Both the position numbers and the translations under genes were made by a program. Below the pieces are notes generated by a model. That model saw only the letters and a list, made by a program, of their open reading frames with translations. It did not search any database and had not been told where the DNA came from. Of a DNA stretch of 10,864 bases, positions 1-7,851 are shown piece by piece. Origin of the DNA: Parachlorella kessleri (taxonomy: Eukaryota > Chlorophyta > Trebouxiophyceae > Chlorellales > Chlorellaceae); contig BBXU01003300.1 of the NCBI GenBank assembly GCA_001598975.1, forward strand, positions 1 through 10,864, written 5' to 3'. Each line of letters starts with the position of its first letter. Within the stretch, counting starts at the first letter, position 1.

Positions 1-410
1 GGGGGGGGGTAACATGCTACCTGGCCGAGAACCCCGACCTCAAGTGAGTCATGGAGGAGTGTGCGAACTACTACCCGGCCGGCAACCCCGACCTCAAAAT
101 GAATTGTGGTGCTGGTTTGCGTGTGGGTGGGGTGGTAAGGGCGCCCCTTGCTACTCTCTGTTTGCCACACTCAACTGCGTGAGTGCACAGGGCTAGGGGC
201 ACTGTGCTCGCTAGTATGTTCCCCTTCAACTTGGTCCCCTCAGCCAATCCCAGCCCCCACGTCACACGCCTTCCGCACTGACCGCCCCACCCTTTTTCCC
301 GCCCCCACCGCAGGGTCCACAAGACCAAGGAGGAGCTGTGGGGACACTTTTTGCGGGCGGGCGCCTTTGAGGGGCGCAACTACCGCTTCACGTGCGAAGC
401 GCAGATCTAG
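1..410 (+). CDS. 3' end of a gene for a repeat protein of the NPDL...EGR type (partial, two exons)
   Basis: Two exons are joined in phase. The first is open from the window edge to 43 and reads CYLAENPDL, ending two bases into a Lys codon at a GTGAGT donor (44-49). The second starts at 314 after CCACCGCAG, completes the Lys codon, reads VHKTKEELWGHF then AGAFEGRNYRFTC, and stops at TAG 408-410. The joined C-terminus has the spacing Cys-Tyr-Leu, Asn-Pro-Asp-Leu, His-Phe, Glu-Gly-Arg, Cys. From memory this resembles a short repeat found in many algal and bacterial surface or secreted proteins, but that match is unverified. The intron (44-313, 270 nt) contains a second copy of the first exon's end. 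The upstream part of the gene is outside the window, so its function and location cannot be stated. Splice model likely; family assignment weak. Confidence 0.6.
17..97 (+). repeat. Direct duplication of an exon end, second copy intronic
   Basis: Bases 17-43 (the end of the first exon) and 71-97 match at 24 of 27 positions, 54 bases apart. The exon copy is followed by the donor GTGAGT. The second copy continues AATGAAT, so its donor is gone. The second copy still reads EECANYYPAGNPDLK from the ATG at 51. A TGA at 45-47 blocks reading straight from the first copy into the second. This looks like a tandem exon or domain duplication whose second member has decayed inside the intron. Confidence 0.7.
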
Positions 411-1044
411 GGCCTGGGTGCGCAGCATGCCCAGCAGGGGAGGAGCATCGCTCCCCCACGGCGCTTGCGTGGCCTCCTAGCTGGATTGAAGGGCCGAGGC
501 AGAAAGGGACTTGTGGGCCGCCCAGTGGCCCGCTGGCATGCTTGTGCAGTAAGTGGGACACTTTGCCTTGGGTTTGGCTCGGGCGTACGCGGAGGGATGG
601 CGCGGTTGCAAGTGCATGCCCCCCATTCCCCGCTGCGCATTGCTAGCGTGTCTGCAGGCCCATGTTCTTCTTTGCTCAGTCGAGGTGCGTTGTTGCAGCC
701 AGCTAGACATAAATGCCGTTAACTTGCTTAAAAAGGAGGTTTGCACAGGTTGTATGTGCAAACTGCAGCTCCAGGCATAAGATAGCTCTCTGTTCGACTT
801 GCTTACACCTTCTACCCAGTTGTTCACGACGGCGCGACGTTCTATAAGTGAAGTCTGCCTGTCATGCAAGCTGGTGCCACCTTGCAATTGAACTCTTGCT
901 CATTAAGTATCATTTAACACTTCGCCAGCGCTGTGTCTTCTTGCAATGCTTGGGTAGAAGCCCAGACAATGTGGATCATATAGCAACCTGTGTGAGAAGG
1001 TGAAACATGCAGCCACGCCAGTGTAAGAAGATAAAACAGAAGGG
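411..1044 (+). other. 3' UTR of the first gene and intergenic DNA
   Basis: No coding frame with a plausible start, domain or splice structure is visible. GC content falls along the stretch, as expected on leaving a gene. A TGTAA element, the usual poly(A) signal of volvocine algae, occurs at 1022-1026, about 610 bases after the stop. It is the first candidate 3' end for the upstream gene. Confidence 0.4.
1022..1026 (+). terminator. Candidate poly(A) signal TGTAA
   Basis: TGTAA is the common polyadenylation signal in Chlamydomonas and relatives. This is the first copy after the stop at 408-410; a second lies at 1373-1377. A five-base word occurs often by chance, so support comes only from position and the inferred lineage. 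Confidence 0.25.
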
Positions 1045-1348
1045 ACCTGCTCGTCGGGATTCAGGCAGGATCAGGAGCACATTTGCATCCACTGCTGGCA
1101 GCCCAGTCAGTACACCTCAAACCTGCTATTCCAGTGGCCTTAGCTTGTTGGGGGAGAGACCTACTGGCTCAGATCTCAGGCAAGACACAGAGCATACCTG
1201 CCTAGACCCCTGTCAGCCCAGTATACGCGTACCTCCTTTCTGAGCGCATTACCTGCCACCCTTAATAAGTACAGCTGTACCCTATCTCCACGCTTTTCGC
1301 ATCACCTGCTATTATAACTAAGGATCCCTGTTCGCACTACCTGCCACC
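1045..1348. repeat. Degenerate repeat block with six ACCTGC words
   Basis: ACCTGC occurs at 1045, 1121, 1196, 1251, 1304 and 1339, with spacings of 76, 75, 55, 53 and 35. Two longer segments align with small gaps: 1062-1118 and 1177-1235 both run from CAGGCA, through CAGCCCAG, to ACCTC. Three further copies of CGCAYYACCTGCYA lie at 1245, 1299 and 1333. A 12-bp perfect palindrome, GTACAGCTGTAC, sits at 1269-1280. This looks like an old, diverged tandem array, but no mobile element ends were identified. Confidence 0.55.
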
Positions 1349-1954
1349 CATGCAAAAGATCAATTACCTTTGTGTAATGTATCCGGGTGTGCCACGTGGT
1401 AACCCTGAGTGACAAGTTTGGGTTCATTGGGAGCAGATTAACTTTAAGTTATTCTGTGTTGAAGGGCAAAGGCATGGCATAGTTCCAAAAACACAATATA
1501 TACCACTGGTGGCACTGCATAGTTGTACTGTGAGGAATAAGGTGAAAAGGAAGCAATTTGGTAAGGACTGGCTTGACGCATGGCTTGACGAGGCCAGTAA
1601 CTCTTGGCAAGCCGGCAGTTCGTGCTGAGATATTACCAGGATAGTTATGAAGGCGACACTGCCCCGCTACGAGTACGCAAGCCACGATCCCAAGCCGCAC
1701 ACAGAACTAGCCACAAAATTTAGCATAAATGCACGGGGACGGTGCTTTCGGCCCTGTCGTCATGCCTCGCGCTCGAGAGGCGGGAAACGTTCTTGGCTGG
1801 GGAGGGTGCAGCCATAAACCTTCCCGCAAAGGCAAAACTCGCTACGGGTTGTCCGGTTCACAGTCTACCAAACTGCTTGCCTACTTCAAAGCTTCTCTCC
1901 CTTCACCCAAAACTGCCCCACTTTCGTTACTTAGCCATGCCTGTGGTTTGATCC
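1349..1954 (+). other. Intergenic DNA and 5' leader upstream of the F-box gene
   Basis: No convincing coding frame on either strand. A second TGTAA lies at 1373-1377. The ten-base word TGGCTTGACG occurs twice, at 1569 and 1581. An AT-rich AATATATACC stretch near 1495-1504 could be a TATA-like element but is 450 bases before the start codon. Two overlapping plus frames from 1729 and 1742 have no recognisable content and probably lie in the promoter or 5' UTR. Confidence 0.4.
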
Positions 1955-4900
1955 ATGGAACGTCCCGTGAAAGTGAGAATGTCCAGCGAACCTTCCGTTC
2001 GTCCTCCCAACCTTCTTAGCCTGCCTGATGGCCCCATCGTAGAGGTGCTTCGGCACCTAGATGGGCGCAGCCTCGTCACCCTGCAGCGCACCGCCAGCTA
2101 TTTCAACGAGAAGCACCCGCTGACGAGGCTACCGCTTGTGCAGCACGTTGCAAGGGAGAACTTGCTGGGAGTGTGCCGTAGCACAGCGGAGGCGGAGCGC
2201 TTCAGGTGCGAGGCGAGGCATCATGCCACGGGGTCGGCGCAAAAGCGTCCGACCTAGGAGCGTCATGCTGCGTTCCTGTGAGGATCCTTCTTGCTGGCCT
2301 TGACAGGGCAGCTTTGCTTAGTTTCTGCTGTGGAAATATTCCGTAGCATGTCTGCTCTGGTCTCACCTGTGCACCCCACTTCACCACAGGCTGGGTGTAC
2401 TTGCTAAGCGTCGAGCATGGCCCTGCCATCCCGCACTTTGTGCGCCTACCCCCTGTCGCCAGATGTTTCCACTGCTTCTCCCTGCAGGCGCCGGAGCTGG
2501 GCGGAGCGGCTGTACTTGGAAAAGAGTGCTGCAGTCGGTTTTGACCGCCAGCACTGTGAAGCGGCGGGATTCAACTTTCACTTTGCCGCCGACCGCAGCG
2601 CCCTGCACGGCGTCAGCCTGGGGGGCATGGGCCCCAAGCTGCTGCTGTCTGATGCCTCTACTGCCTCCCACCCCGTGCTGCGCTGGCAGCTGAGAGTGCG
2701 AGGCAACACAGCGGTGGAGTTTGGTGTCGTGCCGGTGGCTCTGGAGGTGAGGCTGCGGGGCATGGCAAGGCACCAGGGGCAGCTGCTTGCCAGTTCAAAA
2801 GTGTACCTTGGGCAGCCGTCAGCCCGCCAATAGCTGCGTTTTGTGCTCCTCGGTAGTCGAGGAGCTTCCTCACCCAAATTCGCATGCACTGATGTCGCCG
2901 TGGCACTGTAGCAGTGCAGCCCAGGGCGCATTGCCACCGTCGTGCTCTTTTGTGTGAAAGCTAAACATTTGTGGCCTGTAGGGTTGCCTGGGCGCCTAAC
3001 CCAGTGACCCTCTGTGCTTTGTATGGGGGTAGTTGAAAATACACAAGGGCACCTATTTATGCTAAACACAGGCCATCGTGTGCAAGGATGGATGGCTCAG
3101 TCCAGCAAACTACTTGCGCTGCCCCTCGCTCCCTTGCCTGCAGCTTAACCACCAGGCCCTGCACAAGTGCCTGTCTGCACCAGAGGACGCAGACGTTCGG
3201 GCCATTGGTTTCTGCTCACAGGTGAGCCTTGGTTGAGGTTCCAGTGGGGCTAGTTGCGCCAGTCTGCCTGTATGGACTGGGTGGTTGCCTTGCGTGTTTT
3301 GTAATTTTCTTGACTCTCTCCCTTCGTTACGGTGGCAAGCTCTTGCTTGTTAAGTCCTATTGGGCGCGCCCTCTGCAAGCCGTGGAGTTTATTGTGCCCC
3401 TGCATGGGCCGCCAGCTCGATTTGCGGGATGTTTGGGCGGTTAGTCATACTGACTAAATAGAGCTACTTGTGCCTGCTGTGCAGATCACGGCGGGGTCTC
3501 TGCTGCCCCTTAAGGCGCCCGTTATGCGGGGCACTGTCATCGATGTGCTTGCGTGGAGGGGCCACATGGAGGTAAGAGTCGCTGCCTGACAGATTCTGGC
3601 TTAGTTAGCTTTGGGGTGTGTTTACAGCCTCGACAGAAGGACAGATGCCAGGCAGTGCTCGTGATGCATGACGGGTGCGAAGTGCAAGTTGGCTGGTTGG
3701 TGGTTCTAGTGCTGTCTGGCCTCCAGGCCACACAGTTGCCTGGAGGCCAGAGCAAAGTAGGCTCTTGGCAAGGTACCGTTTTCCACCATATCTACACACC
3801 AACCAGGCCGACAGTCTTAAGCACCAAGCCAGTATTAGGTATTTTTTCCCACCCAAGGAAGTAGTAGGGCTTTGCGCACTTGAATATCCTCTTGGAAGCC
3901 AGTGCTCACTTAACCCTGACTTTGCTGCTGCAGGTGGTGCTGCGGTACCCGGAGGATGCCAAAGAGATTGCCTGGCACAACGGACAGCCAGTGCGCAAGC
4001 CGTACAGGCAAGTGCCCTTGCTGCAGCGCCAGGTGGCATTGGTGAAATGCCGCAGAGGCCCCCAGCGAGCTGCGCTTGAGATGCGTTGCTTGTGGATGGC
4101 ACGGACTGACTGTGTCTAGCTTCAGTTGTGAGGCGAGCCATTGACAGCCAATCATATCCTGCTGTGGAGGCCCGTGTAAGCTGTGGCTGGAACATGAGGC
4201 ACCCATTGGTTTTGCGACCTCTTCAGCAGCCAAGATCTGTATGGCTCCCCATGGCAAGCGCGCACTGCTGCTGCACTGACTTGTCACACCTGCAGAGGGC
4301 CCAGCGAGTTGCGGCTGGAGCAGGACTTTTGTGACAGCTACGACCTTCGGCTGGCGCTGACGTCGTGGGCCAAGGGAGCCTTTGATGTGCTACACTCCGG
4401 CTTTGACTTTGACCCAGGTCGGTCTGATGACCCTGCTCTCAGGAGTAGAGAAGCGTGTGCATGTGATGGGTGGCTGGTGAAAAACTGGGGTCGACCTAGT
4501 GACCAAGGGCAGGAGAGGAGGTGTGTGCTGAGGCAGTCTGTGGTAGGCGTGCATGCACCGCTTTGCGAGTCTGAAATTAAGAGAGCTCGCGGTCAGGTAT
4601 GGCAAGCACATTGCAATACGCAGGTGACATCTGCAGCTTGCATTGCACACACCCTCAAGGTGCCGCCTGGACGGTTGAGACAACTTTGTGGTGATTGTCC
4701 TGCTGCAGGATGGGCTGAGGAGTGCTGCGCAGCTGATGCAGCCGAGGCCGCTCTCCCTACTGCAGTGGAGCCGGCCGATGCCGCCGCAATGGCTGCTGCC
4801 GCCGCCCAGGCTGGCTTGCCCGTCATGCTACCCATGCTGCCCGCTGCGGTGCCGCTGGGCGCCGGCCAGGGTGGCGCGGCCGCCCCCGCCGCGGCTTTTG

Positions 4901-5391
4901 TAGCCGTGCCGCTTGGCAACACCTTGGCACAGCAGCCGGGGCCAGCGGCCGTGGGCGCAGCACACCACAGCCCATTCATGCTCCTTGCGGCAGCAGCTGC
5001 AGCAGCAGCAGCAGCGGCAGCTGCTGCTGCTGCTGCTGTAGTGCAGCCTGGCGCGGTGGCACGGGCTGTGCTTGCAGGTGCCCACCCGTCCGGCACCGCT
5101 GTGGCTGCCGCACGCTCCCCAGCTGCGCCCCCTGGCGTCGTGGCGCCCTGTTTTGGAGTGAAGCCAAGCGATTGTGAGGCACCCGCCCTGGAGGGTTCGG
5201 GAGTAGCCCCAAGTTTCCTCGACCTTGAGGGTCACCCCCCTTTGCAGCCACCCGACAGCCAGGGTGCTAGTAGTGAGCTGGTGCCGCAGCATGATGGGCC
5301 CGCTGAGCATCCCGCCAGCCCCCCGCTGCGCACGCTGTCTCGTGATGGGCATGAGGACCCTCTCACCGGCAGCAGCTCGCTCCACCCCTGA
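1955..5391 (+). CDS. F-box protein with central B30.2/SPRY-like domain and Ala-rich C-terminus
   Basis: Seven exons: 1955-2205, 2488-2746, 3144-3221, 3485-3571, 3934-4007, 4296-4417, 4709-5391. Together they give 1554 nt, 517 residues plus TGA, with every junction in phase. ATG 1955 is the first in its frame (TGA at 1949) and has a good context, CCATGG. Residues 19-58 form an F-box (LLSLPDGPIVEVLRHLDG, then SLVTLQRTASYF). Residues 84-291 resemble a B30.2/SPRY-type fold, including HPVLRWQLRVRGNTAVEFGV, GFCSQITAGSLLPL and YDLRLALTSW. Residues 292-517 are Ala/Pro-rich low complexity with 17 alanines at 384-400. F-box proteins bind Skp1 and present substrates to SCF ubiquitin ligases; the middle domain would be the substrate reader (inference). 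Oddities: the intron at 4008 has a GC donor, and the last intron is in frame and free of stops. The F-box is fairly sure; the SPRY label is tentative. Confidence 0.8.
2747..3143 (+). other. Second intron of the F-box gene
   Basis: A phase-0 intron of 397 nt, with donor CTGGAG/GTGAGG and acceptor CTTGCCTGCAG. If retained, the protein would read 28 extra codons and stop at 2831-2833, giving a short form cut inside the central domain. No other structure was seen. Confidence 0.75.
3222..3484 (+). other. Third intron of the F-box gene with a small inverted repeat near the branch region
   Basis: A phase-0 intron of 263 nt, GTGAGC to CTGTGCAG. TTAGTCA (3441-3447) and TGACTAA (3451-3457) form a perfect 7-bp inverted repeat around three bases. 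TGACTAA lies about 30 bases before the acceptor and resembles a branch point, so the hairpin could hide or expose it. Confidence 0.5.
3715..3751. repeat. Perfect inverted repeat (14-bp stem, 9-nt loop) in the fourth intron of the F-box gene
   Basis: TCTGGCCTCCAGGC (3715-3728) is the exact reverse complement of GCCTGGAGGCCAGA (3738-3751), separated by CACACAGTT. It lies in the 362-nt intron 3572-3933. In the pre-mRNA it would form a strong, GC-rich hairpin. No target-site duplication was noticed around it, so it cannot be called a MITE. Confidence 0.85.
4008..4295 (+). other. GC-AG intron of the F-box gene
   Basis: The exon ends at CCGTACAG, followed by GCAAGT. This is a GC donor in otherwise perfect consensus (AG/GCAAGT), typical of the minor class of GC-AG introns. 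The acceptor is CACACCTGCAG at 4295. Joining gives an Arg codon and continues GPSELRLEQDF in the correct frame. No GT donor nearby gives a working model. The intron is 288 nt. Confidence 0.75.
4052..4319 (+). repeat. Intronic echo of the start of the sixth F-box exon
   Basis: The stretch 4052-4080 inside the GC-AG intron matches the true acceptor and exon start at 4292-4319. Both run GCAGAGG, C-run, AGCGAG, TGCG, and both can be read as PSELRL. The intronic copy has one inserted and one missing base and sits in the wrong phase for the upstream exon, so splicing to it would shift the frame. It is a decayed duplicate of the exon edge or a decoy acceptor. Confidence 0.65.
4418..4708 (+). other. 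Sixth intron of the F-box gene, in frame and without stops (possible exitron)
   Basis: The donor is CCCAG/GTCGGT, a weak match. The acceptor, TTGTCCTGCTGCAG, is strong. The 291-nt segment is a multiple of three and has no stop in the reading frame, so retention would add 97 residues (614 in total). The encoded segment is rich in Cys, His, Arg and Gln and has no recognisable domain; its composition looks non-coding. I favour an intron, but constitutive or regulated retention fits the sequence too. Confidence 0.55.
4987..5037 (+). repeat. GCA/GCT trinucleotide run encoding 17 alanines, self-complementary
   Basis: Seventeen alanine codons lie in the last F-box exon (residues 384-400). The first part is mostly GCA and the last six codons are all GCT. 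GCAGCAGCAGC at 5000-5010 and GCTGCTGCTGC at 5020-5030 are reverse complements, so the run can fold into a CAG/CTG hairpin. Length variation between strains is expected. Confidence 0.9.
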
Positions 5392-7104
5392 GACATGCAA
5401 GCAGCGCAGGCGCTGCCAATCTGGTATCCATAGCTGTGAACTACTTACTTCCTTTGATATTGTGAGGGTCAGGAGGCCGCGTCGTCCCCTGCATTCCAGA
5501 CGCGGTATTATTTTGAGGTAGGTGGCAAAATTTCTTTTGCTGCTGCCTTGGTAATACATGTGTGGCTTGGAGGGGTGCCCTGTTAGGCGGCTGTGGTCGT
5601 CACATTGCTCGTACGGGCTTGCAGCTGGGCAGGTGCAGACAACTGCTGCAGCATTGGGGGAAGCTGCTGTGGCGGAATGGTTTTTGATATTGTCAGCTGT
5701 CACCTCTATGTTTAAGTGTGTATGCTTGCCTGCTGGGCCGTGCCGGCCTTCATGTATGTCATCAAAGAGGGCGAGTGGTGCGGGATGCTCATCCTGCCTA
5801 CCTGGAAGGATCATGGGCTGCAAGCCAGCGTGGAAGGCCATTTACTTTTTGCTTGAAGCTGAGTGTACACTATGCACCTGGTGTCGTTTGCTTGTCTTTC
5901 CGTCTTGAGGTGGGACTCAATTTTTTGGGGGTCACCCTTGGCGGGGCCCCAGTCGCAGTGTAGTAGTGATGCGTGCAGGACCGCTGTATGTGGTTTGTCT
6001 TGAGTCCAGGCCAGGGTTGCAGATTGCCACCGTGGTTCTGGAATCACTCTTCGTAGGATCGAGCGGCGTGTGGCACGGAGACGTGTGGCTGCAAGATGGC
6101 GTTTCCCTGGCACATGATATAGTTGTAGGGTTTATAAGCCTGCATGTCGGCTTGTAGGTCTTTTCCCAAGCAGGACCTGTCCCTTTCGGTGTGTCCTCGG
6201 CATTGAGAGTAGCAAACATCTCTATCTCCTTGGCATTGCTTAAGAGTTCATGCTGGCTGGAAACCTTTGACTACAAAGTTGGATCGCGTGAGTACTGGAA
6301 TGCACCGTTGCTTTTGGTGGATAGCTATGCCGTGCCTGTGTGTGGACAAATTTGGACGACGGCTGGCTGCTATGTGGAATCAGACCCTGTGGTAAGACGC
6401 TGTGGCCCAATCGTGCGTGAAGATTGGGCAGGGGAAGCTGCTGCATTCTCTCTGTTGCCCCATCACTTCGATTGCATAGCACTCTCGATAGGGGCCCCAG
6501 CCAATGTCCAGGTGCACGCGGGAAACCATTCATTCTTCACGGCAGCTGATAGTTCTAAACAGAGACGAGGTAGAGATGAATTGACAGGGCTAAATGCGAT
6601 ACGCTTGCCTGAGTTTTGTTCCATAGGCCTCTAACAGACAGACCAGCGCCACATAAATAGCAGGTGATACTGTTATTTGAAAGCCGAGGTCCATTTGTTT
6701 GTGTGCGTGCTGGTCTTAGGCCGCGGCAAGGTCAAATCGGGCTGCAGTCCGACATGGAGTCCAGGGTTCAGGCTGGTGTGTGCTTCTCGAGTTGACCCGG
6801 GCTCTCACAACCACTTCACAAACCCAGCATGCCACCGCAGCACCTTGCTTGCTGGTTAGGAAAGAATATGAGCTGTCCCTACCTTCTAAAAGAGGGCTTG
6901 TGCCAATCCTAGCCCTGCCCTGCATGCTCTGGCCAGGGGGCGCCACAGCTTGTACCGTGCATCCACCCGCCCAGCGGACCAGCAGACAGGACCCGACTGC
7001 ATATTTAAGTGCCAGGGCAGCTTCACACCCTACCACATCCTTGGGAAACCCTGTCATGGCAGTCCCCGTTATGCGCGTTGTAACCAAATTTTGATGCCCA
7101 GTAC
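5392..7104 (+). other. 3' UTR of the F-box gene and intergenic DNA
   Basis: No supported gene. The stretch is less GC-rich than the exons. The longest plus frame (6191-6634) opens with GTG and has no ATG. Minus frames at 5811-6113 and 5932-6219 show no motif. The first TGTAA after the F-box stop is at 7079-7083, too far to be a convincing 3' end, so the real poly(A) signal of that gene is not seen. Confidence 0.4.
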
Positions 7105-7110
7105 TATAAA
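7105..7110 (+). promoter_or_regulatory. Candidate TATA box (TATAAA)
   Basis: TATAAA occurs in the sequence GTACTATAAAGCCC. It lies 341 bases before the broken frame at 7451 and 742 before the WD40 start codon. A related AT-rich word, CATATTTAAG, is near 7000-7009. Support is the hexamer alone in a GC-rich background. Confidence 0.2.
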
Positions 7111-7450
7111 GCCCAGTACAGCAGGGGTAGCTTGCGGGGCGCCAGCCCCTGGTCACAAGCCGGTGGAAACACGGGGAGGAGAAGTGCTGTACACGGCACG
7201 TGCCAGATCTTTTGCTGAATGCTGACAAGGGAACTCCACTCCCCTCCACAGACCCCACTGAGACTGCCCCTGCAGCGCCAAGGTAGTAGGCAGCTCCGCC
7301 GCAGGCAGGTGGCCTCTGCGCCACTGGCCCGCCTTCCACTTATTCAGGCACAACCTGGTAGCTGGGCCAGGCTCAGACCCAGCATACCTGTCCTCCCTGT
7401 CAAGGTCAAGGCACCTGGTAGTCCCTGCGCTCGTTACGTTGCACACTTGT

Positions 7451-7795
7451 ATGCAGCAGGTCAGAAAGAAGCACGTCCACGGCTTGCGGATTGTGACCTA
7501 CCAAGCGGTTAGTGTGATGCACGTCCTGCCTACCAAGACGCTCAAGTCGCACTTCATGGCTTACAGGCTGCCCTAGAGTTGCCGGTGCAAGCTGTTTGTG
7601 CAAGGACACACGAGCAAGACCGATGAGATCCCAAATGACATAGATGGCATGAAGGAGTGGAGCATGAGACGCCCAGCCACAGAAAGGACAGGGAGGTACT
7701 GCCTGAGGATGACTCGAGTAGACCTCCGCGACAGCCCGCAAGCTGTGTTGCTGGGGTGTGTTGTGAGGGAGGTGGCAGGGGGCGCCGCACCCTGA
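7451..7795 (+). pseudogene. Possible gene remnant: coding-like frame interrupted by one TAG
   Basis: From ATG 7451 the frame reads MQQVRKKHVHGLRIVTYQAV and continues through VLPTKTLKSHF to TAG at 7574-7576. The same frame then stays open to TGA 7793-7795, reading KLFVQGHTSKTDEIPNDIDG and more. In the first 41 codons about four fifths end in G or C, as in the real exons here; the second part is less biased. The residues look protein-like, but I recognise no family. It could be a pseudogene, an exon of a gene not fully seen, or chance. The minus-strand frame across the same bases lacks an ATG and has weaker codon bias. Confidence 0.3.
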
Positions 7796-7851
7796 CTGGC
7801 AGGCCTCACAGTTTCGAACCTTGGCACTACACCTGGCAGCCCTGAACCTAA

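Noticed and set aside
14..196. 60-residue plus-strand frame over the two NPDLK copies
   Set aside because: This frame is not the one encoding the shared motif. The splice-consistent frame starts at 15 and ends at the donor at 44.
2578..3069. 163-residue minus-strand open frame
   Set aside because: It is antisense to the second F-box exon, whose plus-strand reading is supported by phase and domain content.
4828..5841. 337-residue minus-strand open frame with ATG
   Set aside because: It is antisense to the Ala-rich F-box exon. Its length comes from GC-rich triplet repeats read as Ser/Cys runs, and it has no recognisable domain.
6191..6634. 147-residue plus-strand open frame
   Set aside because: It begins with GTG and contains no ATG, shows no domain, and no splice sites join it to other coding sequence.
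7079..7083. TGTAA as the F-box gene's poly(A) signal
   Set aside because: It lies about 1.7 kb after the stop codon, which is too far to assign without transcript data.
7810..7820. TTTCGAACC, resembling a tRNA T-loop on the minus strand
   Set aside because: No paired T-stem, acceptor stem, D-arm or anticodon arm could be placed around it.
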